Assembly (NCBI GenBank): GCA_016191165.1
Contig: JACPPF010000135.1
Span: 1-57,104 of the forward strand
Length of the DNA stretch: 57,104 nt
Direction of reading: 5' to 3'
Source of the DNA: Planctomycetota bacterium
Lineage (GTDB): Bacteria > Planctomycetota > Planctomycetia > Gemmatales > Gemmataceae
A model generated the notes under the pieces. That model was not told where the DNA came from and searched no databases. It saw only the letters and a list, made by a program, of their open reading frames with translations. Position numbers and translations under genes: made by a program. Shown here in pieces: positions 36,901 to 44,987 of this stretch (its first letter is position 1; each line of letters starts with the position of its first letter).

Positions 36901-36992
36901 TCGCCAGGGCCGCTTCTCGTTTAACGCTCGCTTCCCGTACACCAATTCCAACCATGTTTCGCGCGAACGCTAAGCCGCTAGCGGCCTGGCGA
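36901..36992. repeat. inverted repeat upstream of der
   Basis: TCGCCAGGGCCGCT at 36901-36914 pairs with AGCGGCCTGGCGA at 36980-36992 with one bulge. Inside are TTTAACGCTCGC and GCGCGAACGCTAAG words typical of the GGCGCC palindrome family. It lies in the leader region of der, so it may affect its expression. Confidence 0.5.
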
Positions 36993-37007
36993 GGATATTG
37001 TATTCAT

Positions 37008-37250
37008 TCAGCGCACGAACGCTTCAAACCCGCGGGCCCGCAGAACCTGTGCTTGCCGGGCGGCATCGAAGCGATTGTGATAGGAGCCCATCACTCGCCA
37101 CGGCTCATGGTTGCACTCGCGAAAATAGACCCGGTAGTGATGGTGATGCGGGCGGCGCTGCGGCGGACTCGCCTCCGACACAACCGGCAAAGCCAGCGGG
37201 GACAGCAAACTCAAGGAAGCGGCTCCTGCGATCAGGCCTTTGCGGAACAT
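37008..37250 (-). CDS. small exported His-rich protein, unknown function
   Basis: 80 residues: a signal peptide (MFRKGLIAGAASLSLLSPLA, cleavage near SEASP), a short His run (RRPHHHHYR) and a compact C-terminal segment, CNHEPWRVMGSYHNRFDAAR, followed by AQVLRARGFEAFVR. The latter has a weak SPOR-like or S-x-Y-like rhythm, but I cannot assign it to a family. The AGAGG before the ATG at 37250 supports the start; the longer frame to 37520 runs into the adjacent palindrome. Confidence 0.65.
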   Translation of the reverse strand: MFRKGLIAGAASLSLLSPLALPVVSEASPPQRRPHHHHYRVYFRECNHEPWRVMGSYHNRFDAARQAQVLRARGFEAFVR

Positions 37251-37442
37251 GGGAAGCCTCTCTTCTTTTCGGGTTTTTTGTTGTGCCCATCGCACTTGCG
37301 CTGGGCTTCGACCGAACAACGCGATGCCGCAGCCGCGCTTGCGCGTGAGCAACCCGCGCCGACGAGGTCTCATTTTTTTCTCACGGCAACCATCGGAACA
37401 CGGATAGGATGTATTCACCGGATTCCAGGGTCTTAGATCAAA

Positions 37443-37500
37443 GCCTGAGCGCCAGCGAAAGGCTTTTGACCCCGTCGATGCCCTTCGCTGGCGCTCAGGC
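37443..37500. repeat. GAGCGCCAGCGAA hairpin repeat
   Basis: GCCTGAGCGCCAGCGAA at 37443-37459 is exactly complementary to TTCGCTGGCGCTCAGGC at 37484-37500, a 17-bp stem with a 24-base loop. The right arm with its neighbours (37482-37505) matches 22 of 24 bases of the ilvD coding DNA at 22474-22497. It lies between divergent genes. Confidence 0.75.
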
Positions 37501-37523
37501 TCCGAAAGAACATTCGCCACGCC

Positions 37524-38042
37524 GTGAAAACCGCACGCCGCCTAATTCTGATCGCGCCGCTGCTGGCGGGACTCGTCATATGGTTCGCGCTTTGGCAACT
37601 CGAGAAGCACTACGAAAAACAATATGCGGGGATTGAACATTACACGCAAATCGAAGACGGCCTCTACCTGGGAGGCAATCTGACCGAACCTCCGCCCGGA
37701 ACGCAAGCCGTTTTGAATTTATGCGAGCACGACGATCCGTATTGGTGCGACGTTTATCTGTGGAAGCCCATCCGGGATTCGACCCCGGCGCCGAAGATCG
37801 AGTGGCTTGCCGAGCAGGTCGATTTCGTCGAGAAGCAGCGCAACGAAAGGCGCATTACCTATGTGCATTGCTTCGCGGGTGTAAGCCGAAGCGGCATGGT
37901 AGTCACAGCCTACCTGATGCGCGAACACGGGTGGACGCGCGACGAGGCGTTGGCCAAGATTCGCGAGAAGAGGCCGCAGGTGAGGCCGAACCGGGCGTTC
38001 ATGGAGTTGCTTGCGAAGTGGGAGGTCCGGTTGCGAGGCTGA
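37524..38042 (+). CDS. membrane-anchored dual-specificity phosphatase
   Basis: A 172-residue protein with an N-terminal membrane helix (LILIAPLLAGLVIWFALW) followed by a compact cysteine-based phosphatase domain. The P-loop is VHCFAGVSRSG (C116 nucleophile, R122), and the general-acid loop is likely around CEHDDPYWC. The class dephosphorylates Ser/Thr/Tyr or other substrates; the domain here would face the periplasm-like space or cytoplasm according to topology. The start codon is GTG at 37524 with a weak GAAAGAA upstream, so the exact start is uncertain. Confidence 0.85.
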   Translation: MKTARRLILIAPLLAGLVIWFALWQLEKHYEKQYAGIEHYTQIEDGLYLGGNLTEPPPGTQAVLNLCEHDDPYWCDVYLWKPIRDSTPAPKIEWLAEQVDFVEKQRNERRITYVHCFAGVSRSGMVVTAYLMREHGWTRDEALAKIREKRPQVRPNRAFMELLAKWEVRLRG

Positions 38043-38064
38043 TTTCAATTGGCATTGCCAGAGG

Positions 38065-38096
38065 AAAAAAAATCCCATGTGGTGTGCACATGGGAT
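38065..38096 (-). terminator. Rho-independent terminator of the PEP-CTERM-like gene
   Basis: On the minus strand a perfect 10-bp stem, ATCCCATGTG and CACATGGGAT with a 5-base loop, is followed by eight T residues. It sits 29 bases after the stop of the minus-strand gene at 38125, and also lies past the end of the plus-strand phosphatase gene. Confidence 0.85.
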
Positions 38097-38124
38097 CTCT
38101 TGTCACGTCATCCGGATTTGCTGA

Positions 38125-39969
38125 TTACGCTGGCGTTTCCGGGTTGGCCTTTCGGCGGCGCAGGAACCACAGTCCGGGCAAGCCGAGCAGGCCGAGGAGC
38201 AAGGAGGCGGGCGCGGGAACGACGTGCCCGCCGCCGCAGTTGCCGCCGCGACCGCCGTGGTTGCCGCGGTTGGACTGATTTTGGTTTTGGTTTTGGTTTT
38301 GCTTTTGTTGTTGTTGCTGCTGGTTGGTAAGGGTCTGGGTGAAGTTAATGAGGGGGTTGTTGTTTTGGCCCTGGTTGGAGGTGCCGTCGCCCTGCCCGTT
38401 GCCGCCGCCGCTGCCGGTCCCGCCGCCCAAACCGCCGCCGCCGCCCACGACGCCCGAGGGGCGATTGAAGGAGCCAACGAGGGAAGGAACGCCGAAGCCG
38501 CCGCCACCGCCACCGCCCATGTTCCCGCCGCCGAGTCCGCTGAAGCCGCCGGTGATGCCCGCGAAGCCTGGGGCGGCCGCGCCGCCGCCACCCGGTTGCG
38601 GCGTGGCGCCAACGCCGAGCGAGGTGCCGACCGCCAGCGCCAGCGCCGCCGCGTCCGCGCCGCCCGCGGTCAGGGCGATGCCGTTGGCGTCGGTCGTGCT
38701 GCGAGCGACCGCATCTTCGGCGAAGTAGCTCGCCAGCCTCATGCCCTGGCTCACCGCGGCCGCCGTGGGCGTGTCAATACGAATCGGCGCCGCCATCGGC
38801 GGTTGATCCGACGTGAAGCCGAACACCACGCTGCGATAGCCTTGACGCAGCAGGTTGGCGTTGCGCCAGTCAACCCGGAAAATGGCACGAGTGATTTCGT
38901 CCTCGATCAAGTCTTCGCCCACCGGCGGCACGATCGGCGCCGCGCGTTCCTCGTTGGTCGAGTACATCAACTGAACGAAATCCGGCTCCTTGGCCGATTC
39001 GCTCGCCTTGAGCAAGCCCTGGCCGAAGCTGAGGAGCTTGATGTTGCCCTTGTCGATTTGGCCAACGACCTGCTTGAGTTCGCCATAGGCCTTGGATTCC
39101 TGAACGTTGAGCGAACCCTGATCGACGCCGAAGCCCTTTTCGAGATCGCCCAGAGAATACGACCGAGCGCGCCGGCTGAAGGCAGGATGCGAAAGGCTCA
39201 ACTCGACTGCGGGCAAGTGCGAAAACGCCAGGCGAATGATCTTGTCGCGCTCCACCTTGTTCTTGCCGTCATCGACGACCTGCTTGATCGGCTTGCCGTT
39301 CACATCGGTATCGTTCACGTTGGCGACGAAACTGGAATCGCGAAAATGGCCCCACGAGGTGATGTAGCGCGGATCGACCAGCAGCTTGAGCGCGAAGCTG
39401 GCGATGTCATCCGTCACCGGCACATCGACCTGGGCCTTGGCCTTGGGATCGAAAAGCGGATTCACAATGCCGCCGCCCCCCTTGGCCCCCTTGACCAGGT
39501 TCAAACGCGGGTCGAGGTTGCGATCGTTCACGACCTGGTAAAGGTAGAGGTAACGCGCCTTGGCGTCATAGCGAGGCGACATCGTGTCCTTGAAGCTGCG
39601 GCCCGCCTCGAAACGGGCGTCAAAGTTGGTAAGACCGGTGCTGAACGTGTCGCCGTCGATCGTGCCCATGTTCTTGAACACTGCGAAATAGACCGTTCCA
39701 CCCATGATCTTGAATTTCTTCAACGCCTGCGGGGCGAAGCTCACCCGGCGAATCAAGTCACCGTCCGGCGAAAAGATGTCGTCGGGATTACCGGGTCGAG
39801 TATAGCCGCTCACCTCGATCGACGAGCGAGCGACCTTCTCGTCCTTGGGCTTGGCGGCCTCCTGGCCGGAAACCGTCAACGGCACACAGGCGAAGAGCGC
39901 CAGAAGCGCCACGCCTGCGAGACAGGCGTCTCTCACAGTGTACTTGCGTGCATTGGATGAAGTCGTCAT
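38125..39969 (-). CDS. PEP-CTERM-like exported protein with low-complexity region
   Basis: The 614-residue protein has a signal peptide (about 1-36), a soluble domain of roughly 390 residues, a Gly-rich and Gln/Asn-rich low-complexity linker (with runs of Q and repeated QN) and a C-terminal sorting segment: VVPAPASLLLGLLGLPGLWF followed by LRRRK. This matches the PEP-CTERM plan (a VPEP-like motif, hydrophobic helix, basic tail), with VPAPAS as a variant. Proteins of this class are normally processed by an exosortase; none is encoded in the window. The soluble domain has no family I recognise. The ATG follows GAGAG. A strong terminator follows at 38065-38096. Confidence 0.8.
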   Translation of the reverse strand: MTTSSNARKYTVRDACLAGVALLALFACVPLTVSGQEAAKPKDEKVARSSIEVSGYTRPGNPDDIFSPDGDLIRRVSFAPQALKKFKIMGGTVYFAVFKNMGTIDGDTFSTGLTNFDARFEAGRSFKDTMSPRYDAKARYLYLYQVVNDRNLDPRLNLVKGAKGGGGIVNPLFDPKAKAQVDVPVTDDIASFALKLLVDPRYITSWGHFRDSSFVANVNDTDVNGKPIKQVVDDGKNKVERDKIIRLAFSHLPAVELSLSHPAFSRRARSYSLGDLEKGFGVDQGSLNVQESKAYGELKQVVGQIDKGNIKLLSFGQGLLKASESAKEPDFVQLMYSTNEERAAPIVPPVGEDLIEDEITRAIFRVDWRNANLLRQGYRSVVFGFTSDQPPMAAPIRIDTPTAAAVSQGMRLASYFAEDAVARSTTDANGIALTAGGADAAALALAVGTSLGVGATPQPGGGGAAAPGFAGITGGFSGLGGGNMGGGGGGGFGVPSLVGSFNRPSGVVGGGGGLGGGTGSGGGNGQGDGTSNQGQNNNPLINFTQTLTNQQQQQQKQNQNQNQNQSNRGNHGGRGGNCGGGHVVPAPASLLLGLLGLPGLWFLRRRKANPETPA

Positions 39970-40223
39970 GGAGTGCTCTCTTCAGGGGATGCCAAAAATA
40001 CTGGTTGTTCCGGTGAAGTGGATATCGCAATCAGCGTGCCGCGATCGAATCAACACCGGTTTTTTTCAAACTGGGCAAATTCGCCCTGTTTTTTGCCAGC
40101 TCCGGCCCGCGACCCTGGGCTTCGACCCAACACGCCCCACCTGATTGATTGCGGTGTGAACCAAAGTTTACAGTTGGGTGTAAATCGCCCTTTACGGTAG
40201 AAAAACGTGACCCCGGCGCAGGC
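39970..40223. promoter_or_regulatory. gap before the PEP-CTERM-like gene
   Basis: 254 bases between the polysaccharide deacetylase stop and the PEP-CTERM-like gene start hold the latter's promoter region. AGAGAG precedes its start. I see no further structure. Confidence 0.3.
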
Positions 40224-41126
40224 CTATACGCCCAACAGGCCGACCCGGCTCTTGCATCGATAAACCCAGTCGAGGCACCCACTCAGGTGCAATTCGAGGT
40301 GGCCTATCGATCGAAAGTAAGGCATGGCCTCCCGAGGCAGGATTTTCCCACGCAGGCTCGGCTCGATGAAGCCGTTGTAGGCCGAGAAACAGGCGTCATA
40401 GCCAAGCTCATGCACCAGGGGCAAATACGCTGGGCGAAAGTTGCTTTTCCCGCCGAACGGATAGGCGAACCAGCGCACCGGTGTTTGCAAAAGGTCTTCC
40501 AGAATCCTTTTGGACTCAGCCAATTCGCGGCGGGCCTCGTCGGGGCCGATGGTGCCGAAATCGGGATGGCTTACCGAATGCGAGCCAATCTCGTGGCCCA
40601 GCCGTTGCATTTCCCGGGTGTCGCGCCAATCGAGGTTCGGCATCCTGGGCAAGTCGTGATCCCACGGAAAAACGTGCTCGGTGCCCACGTACTGGGTCGG
40701 AATGAAGAACGTCGCGGGCAACCCATGCTCGGCCAGGACGCGGGCGGCGAACAGGTTGTCGCGGTAGCAATCGTCGAACGTGATCGCGACCGTTCGTGGC
40801 GGCGGCGTGGCGCCGGTCATCAAAATACGATGAACTTCCGCGAGCGGCACCACGTTGAAGCGGTCGCGCATCAGCTGGCAGAATTCGCGAAACCAGGCCG
40901 TGGTCACCGTCAACCCGTCCGGCGGAATCGCATCGGTCACGCGATGAAATAACGTCACCGACATGAAACGCCGACCGGACCAAAAAGCCAAATGCTCCTG
41001 GGCACTCATCGCGCCAGAGTATTTGTATAGGCCATGAATCGCGGATTTCACCAGGTGTTTCATGACGGAATGCTTGTGCGACAATAAACCAATCGGTAAC
41101 CAGCCGCAGGCAGTTTGGGCATTCAA
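40224..41126 (-). CDS. polysaccharide deacetylase (NodB family)
   Basis: A 300-residue protein with the NodB core. Motif 1 is TFDDCYRD (D118 catalytic base, D119 metal ligand) and motif 2 is SHSVSH (H183, H187 metal ligands), followed by RWFAYPFGG and the C-terminal GYDACFSAYNGF. It would de-N-acetylate a sugar polymer. Cytoplasmic or membrane-associated placement is not clear: no classical signal peptide is seen. The start is ambiguous (41126 or the Met at 41063); neither has a good ribosome binding site. It is divergent from a nucleotide-sugar epimerase gene, so it may belong to a polysaccharide pathway. Confidence 0.87.
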   Translation of the reverse strand: MNAQTACGWLPIGLLSHKHSVMKHLVKSAIHGLYKYSGAMSAQEHLAFWSGRRFMSVTLFHRVTDAIPPDGLTVTTAWFREFCQLMRDRFNVVPLAEVHRILMTGATPPPRTVAITFDDCYRDNLFAARVLAEHGLPATFFIPTQYVGTEHVFPWDHDLPRMPNLDWRDTREMQRLGHEIGSHSVSHPDFGTIGPDEARRELAESKRILEDLLQTPVRWFAYPFGGKSNFRPAYLPLVHELGYDACFSAYNGFIEPSLRGKILPREAMPYFRSIGHLELHLSGCLDWVYRCKSRVGLLGV

Positions 41127-41171
41127 CTATAGGTTAAGCTTCGACGAAAAGCCAATCTTCGGAGGCGCAAA

Positions 41172-42098
41172 GTGAAACGATGTCTCGTAACGGGCGGCGC
41201 CGGCTTCATCGGCTCTCACCTGGTCGATGCCCTGGTCGCGGATGGACAACGGGTTCGCGTTCTGGATGACCTCAGCAGCGGCAACCGGGCCAACCTGGCG
41301 GACGCGGGCGATCGCGTCGAGATCATTCAGGGCAGCGTGACCGATCCGCTCGCCGTCGATCAGGCGGTCGCCGGCTGCGACGTCGTTTACCACCTGGCCG
41401 CGATCGCGTCGGTGACCAAGAGCGTCGAGGCGCCGCTCGTGTCGCACGAGGTTTGCGCAACCGGAACCCTCCATGTCCTGGATGCCTCCCGGCGATTGGG
41501 AGTGCGGCGCGTCGTCTTTGCCGGCAGCTCCAGCGCCTACGGCGATCAGCCTGGCGATGAGCGCAGCGAGGACGATCCGCTGCTTCCTCTTTCCCCCTAC
41601 GCCGCCGCCAAGCTCGCTGGAGAACACTATTGCCAGGCCTGTACGAGTGTGTACGGATTGGAGACGGTGCGCTTGCGCTTTTTCAACGTGTTCGGCCCCA
41701 GGCAGGACGTCAAAAGTCCCTATTCCGGCGTGATCGCGCTTTTCAGCGATGCGATGAGCAAGGGCAAAACGCCGACCATCTTCGGCGACGGCAACCAGGC
41801 GCGCGATTTCGTTTTCGTGGCCAATGTCGTGCAAGCCCTACGCCTGGCGGCCGAAGCGCGGAACGCGGTGGGCCGGGTCTACAACATCGGCAGCGGCGGC
41901 AGCGTCACGATCCTGGAACTGGTGCGACACCTGAACGATCTGCTCGGCACGAAGATTACGCCGATCCATCAACCGCCGCGTGCCGGAGATGTGCGCATCT
42001 CGCAAGCCTGCATTCGGCGTGCCCGTAACGAATTAGGCTATGATCCAAAGGTGACATTCCGGGAGGGGCTGGCGAAAACCCTGAGTGGTTCTCGATAA
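41172..42098 (+). CDS. NAD-dependent nucleotide-sugar epimerase/dehydratase
   Basis: A 308-residue extended short-chain dehydrogenase. The NAD-binding GGAGFIGSH is at residues 8-16, the catalytic Ser region is GSSSAYG (119-124), and YxxxK is Y143/K147 in SPYAAAKLAGEHY. The later segments RFFNVFGPRQ and PPRAGDVRISQA fit UDP-glucose or UDP-N-acetylglucosamine 4-epimerases and UDP-glucuronate-type relatives; the precise substrate is not decided. The GTG at 41172 has GGAGG six bases upstream. It likely supplies a sugar for the neighbouring polysaccharide genes. Confidence 0.88.
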   Translation: MKRCLVTGGAGFIGSHLVDALVADGQRVRVLDDLSSGNRANLADAGDRVEIIQGSVTDPLAVDQAVAGCDVVYHLAAIASVTKSVEAPLVSHEVCATGTLHVLDASRRLGVRRVVFAGSSSAYGDQPGDERSEDDPLLPLSPYAAAKLAGEHYCQACTSVYGLETVRLRFFNVFGPRQDVKSPYSGVIALFSDAMSKGKTPTIFGDGNQARDFVFVANVVQALRLAAEARNAVGRVYNIGSGGSVTILELVRHLNDLLGTKITPIHQPPRAGDVRISQACIRRARNELGYDPKVTFREGLAKTLSGSR

Positions 42099-42171
42099 CC
42101 CACCCTACATCGTTTGCAACGTTGAAGCTCGCGCGGCGGTTTCGCGCACCGCTGCCCGAGCGGCTACCGAC

Positions 42172-43323
42172 TCAACAATCCGAAACCAACTCCCAATCGC
42201 GCGCCTCACCGACCGTCCCCTTGAATCCTGCCTGTGCCGCCTTGATGAGATTGACCATCTCGCGTGCCGTCACGTAGTGATAGTGGAACGTCGAATTCGT
42301 CCTCGCCAGCGCCGCCAGGTCTTCGTGGAATTGGACCATCGGCGCGCCGAGCAAGACTTCGTGATCGACCTCGGGCGCTCCGTGGGCGTGCAGCTTGACG
42401 AAATACCAATCAGGCCGGCCGGGAACTTGAACCCTCGCCTGTAGCCAGCGCATGAGCCGTTCGACGCTGGGTGGTTGCGACGTCTGCAAACACCCGTTCT
42501 CCACGCCAGGCATGAAGCCCCATTTGCGTTTGCTCCAGTCCAGCAGCAGCGGTCCTTGCACCATCAAGAGCGCGTTTTCAGTGGAAGCGCCGTCGGCGAT
42601 GGCGACGTCCTGCGAGCGCGGCCCGTCGGGGCGATCGCACGCATGATAAATGCGATTGATGATCGGCGGCTGCGTCGCGCTCGGCGCGGACGGGAACGTC
42701 AAATCGGCATAGCAACCCGTCTCAAGCAGGATCGGAATCTCGTGCTCGACGCCGCAAAACTTGCCGTCGGGCCGGGCGTTGCATAGCGCCCAGTTGCCGT
42801 GGATGAACGCGTACATCGCCACCCCGGTGTGCTTGTGCCGGGCGAGAAGGCCGTGACCAAGCAGGACCTCCTTGAAGCTGATGAGTTTTTCGCGCAGTCC
42901 CTCCGGCGTGTCATTGTCGTGGTGCAGGTGAATCTCGACTTCGCCAAAGCCGGCCTTACACAGGCCGGCCAGAGCGTCGAGGTATTCCTTCTCGTATTCT
43001 TCAATTGGAAAAAAGAACGAATAGCGCGGCGGCCGACCATCGGCATCGCGAAAGCGGCCGAATTGCTTTGGATACTCTTCGACCCATTTCGCGACGCGCT
43101 TGCGCCCCGTCTCCCGGTCAGCGTTGCCCCACTTGGGCTCGAAATGATCGCAAATGCAAAGGATGACGTGGATTTCGTCGTCAAGTTTCGGGAGCTGAAA
43201 GCGCTGGCGTTCGCGAAGAAAGGTCGGCAGCCAGCGCAACATGTGCCGCCGCCGCAGCTGCCAGTAGACGCCCCCCAGGACGATGCACGCCACGACGAAA
43301 ACGCCGAGGACAAACCACTCCAT
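42172..43323 (-). CDS. membrane-anchored deacetylase-like protein of a polysaccharide locus
   Basis: A 383-residue protein with an N-terminal membrane helix (FVLGVFVVACIVLGGVYWQL) and a soluble domain with conserved-looking polar motifs: ICDHFEPKWG, FPIEEYEKEYLDAL, EVEIHLHHDNDTPEGLREKL and AFIHGNWAL. The early Asp-His and the HLHHD motif resemble metal-ligating motifs of the glycoside hydrolase/deacetylase superfamily, but I cannot confirm the family. It lies with a polysaccharide deacetylase and a sugar epimerase, so a function in extracellular polysaccharide synthesis or modification is inferred. No strong ribosome binding site precedes the ATG at 43323. Confidence 0.6.
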   Translation of the reverse strand: MEWFVLGVFVVACIVLGGVYWQLRRRHMLRWLPTFLRERQRFQLPKLDDEIHVILCICDHFEPKWGNADRETGRKRVAKWVEEYPKQFGRFRDADGRPPRYSFFFPIEEYEKEYLDALAGLCKAGFGEVEIHLHHDNDTPEGLREKLISFKEVLLGHGLLARHKHTGVAMYAFIHGNWALCNARPDGKFCGVEHEIPILLETGCYADLTFPSAPSATQPPIINRIYHACDRPDGPRSQDVAIADGASTENALLMVQGPLLLDWSKRKWGFMPGVENGCLQTSQPPSVERLMRWLQARVQVPGRPDWYFVKLHAHGAPEVDHEVLLGAPMVQFHEDLAALARTNSTFHYHYVTAREMVNLIKAAQAGFKGTVGEARDWELVSDC

Positions 43324-43405
43324 GCGAAAACCTCCAGGCCTGGGTGAACCTGAGCAAGTTTAGGGTGGAAGGTAGGTTTTTCAATAACCGTGAGATTCGG
43401 CGCCG

Positions 43406-44188
43406 TCATTCGCGTGTGGCGATGCGCGCCATCGATTCGAGCGCGTCAACGGAAATGGACACGGTCAGACCACGCACACTCGCGTCGGCCATCAAGACCT
43501 GCGTGAGGAAAGCACTGCGGTTCAAGCCGTTGCGGCCATGAAAGCTGTTGAGTTGGCCGTGCTCGCCAAGGTAGTCGGTTCCGTTGAGATCAAGCCCGCG
43601 CGCGCTGCTGGGGCCACCTTTCGCCCATGGGCCGTTGTCGGTTGCCGTTTCGGAAACCGCGAGCACGTTGGACTCGCCTCGTTTCAAGTCGGCAAGCGTG
43701 ATGACGCGTTCGTATCCGAAAAACCCGGCATCCGGATCGCCGAGCGGACGCCAGGCCGCATCCTTGCCAACGCCCGTGATGCCGACGTAGTGGGTGTAGG
43801 GATAGGGAGCGCCAGGGTGCGGATTGGCGGGGCAATTACTCGCGAACTGATTTGACCGGGTCACATACCAGTTCTCAGGATCATCAAACGGCACTTTTCG
43901 ATTGGCGACCCATTTCGGATCCATGTGCGCGATGAGGAACGGTGTGATTTCGTAAAACCAGCTCAATCGTTTCTCCGGCGAATGTTCCCTGGTTGGCGGC
44001 AAAGCTGTGGCGAACGGAACCTTCTCGTTGGCACTGTTGTAGTTGTGCAGCGCAACTCCAAGCGTTTTCAGGTTGTTGGCGCAGGTGGTGCGCGCCGCGA
44101 CCGTTCCCACGCTCTTCACGACGGGAATGAAAAGGCCCACGACGATGACCGCGAGCAGGATTGCGACGATGATGGAGGCGCGTTTCAT
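43406..44188 (-). CDS. DUF1559-like protein with membrane anchor
   Basis: A 260-residue protein beginning with a hydrophobic helix (IIVAILLAVIVVGLFIPVVK) and then the DUF1559 signature ARTTCANNLKTLGVALHNYN. It lacks the classical prepilin FTLIELL cleavage motif and the central region is shorter than in other DUF1559 proteins in this window, but a C-terminal FLTQVLMADASVRGLT corresponds to the family's end. Probably anchored in the inner membrane or exported, function unknown. It begins nine bases after the stop of the DUF5615-like gene, so the three genes may share a transcript. Confidence 0.8.
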   Translation of the reverse strand: MKRASIIVAILLAVIVVGLFIPVVKSVGTVAARTTCANNLKTLGVALHNYNSANEKVPFATALPPTREHSPEKRLSWFYEITPFLIAHMDPKWVANRKVPFDDPENWYVTRSNQFASNCPANPHPGAPYPYTHYVGITGVGKDAAWRPLGDPDAGFFGYERVITLADLKRGESNVLAVSETATDNGPWAKGGPSSARGLDLNGTDYLGEHGQLNSFHGRNGLNRSAFLTQVLMADASVRGLTVSISVDALESMARIATRE

Positions 44189-44197
44189 GGATTGATC

Positions 44198-44605
44198 TCA
44201 CGGAAGCCACAAGCGACCGACGCCGCGATAGTTGTCGATATACAAAAGGTATTGCAGCATCGATTCGACAACGCGATTTGCGTAAGGCCTGCTCAGGGAA
44301 ATCTGATTCGGGTCAGCCAACGTCAGTACTGGCAGACTTGTCAACGTGTTGCAGGCCAGGATCGTTGCCTCAAGAGAGTCAACGCCATCCTTGTTCCGGT
44401 TGGCCGTGATCAGTACGATCTGCTCCTTTTGACACGCTTGCCAAAGAACTGCATCCGAAACGTCGTGGCTCAAGCACAGATCGGCGAATGTCCGCACGGA
44501 CAGATTTAGACCTAGCCAGATTTCCCGCCATGCCTCGCTGTCGAGCAAGCTCACCATTACATTCATTTGACCGTGAACGTCATTATCCGCCATGATCGCA
44601 CGCAT
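44198..44605 (-). CDS. DUF5615 (PIN-like) toxin-like protein
   Basis: A 135-residue protein starting MRAIMADNDVHGQMN with an early Asp pair, then ADLCLSHDVSDAVLWQACQK and VLITANRNKDGVDSLEATI. The order of acidic residues (DND near the start, then a later D) and the VLITANRNKD strand match PIN-like DUF5615/Mut7-C toxins, which act as ribonucleases. The start ATG at 44605 has GGAG seven bases upstream and lies inside the end of the DUF433 gene (23-base overlap), a coupled pair. Confidence 0.75.
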   Translation of the reverse strand: MRAIMADNDVHGQMNVMVSLLDSEAWREIWLGLNLSVRTFADLCLSHDVSDAVLWQACQKEQIVLITANRNKDGVDSLEATILACNTLTSLPVLTLADPNQISLSRPYANRVVESMLQYLLYIDNYRGVGRLWLP

Positions 44606-44927
44606 CGCCGTTCTCCAGGGCCATTTTCCGACGGTCCGCCCACAGTTTCTCATACTTGGCATGCATGGCGTCAATCTTCGCTTGTAGCTCCGGCGGATGC
44701 CCGCGGGCAACCCGGTCGAGAATTTTTTGATAGTCGGCCAGCACTTCTTCCTTGTGCTCCTCGATGTATTGCAGCGCCGCGCAAACTTGGTTCGACGACA
44801 ACCCGAGCATCACCGCGATGTAGGTGTGATGGTGCCCCTCGCGGGCATAGTCCCAGATGCTATAGACGGTAATGCGCGTGCCCTTGATTTCCGGCCCGCG
44901 ACCGCGATCGATGATTTCGGTGCTCAT
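44583..44927 (-). CDS. DUF433 antitoxin-like protein
   Basis: A 114-residue protein with the DUF433 winged-helix-like core: EIIDRGRGPEIKGTRITVYS, then WDYAREGHHHTYIAVMLGLS and ALQYIEEHKEEVLADY. Such proteins are the usual partners of DUF5615/PIN-like toxins and bind DNA to repress their operon. A C-terminal basic/acidic helix extends it. The ATG at 44927 has GGGAGGTGG upstream. It overlaps the toxin-like gene. Confidence 0.85.
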   Translation of the reverse strand: MSTEIIDRGRGPEIKGTRITVYSIWDYAREGHHHTYIAVMLGLSSNQVCAALQYIEEHKEEVLADYQKILDRVARGHPPELQAKIDAMHAKYEKLWADRRKMALENGDACDHGG

Positions 44928-44987
44928 GATGAACCACCTCCCTGGTGCCATTATAGCCGCATGCATTTTGGTGTGGCGGCCAAACCG

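Noticed and set aside
38224-39960. 578-codon open frame on the plus strand
   Set aside because: Antisense to the PEP-CTERM-like gene; composition is dominated by Ala, Arg and Val as expected from a GC-rich complement.
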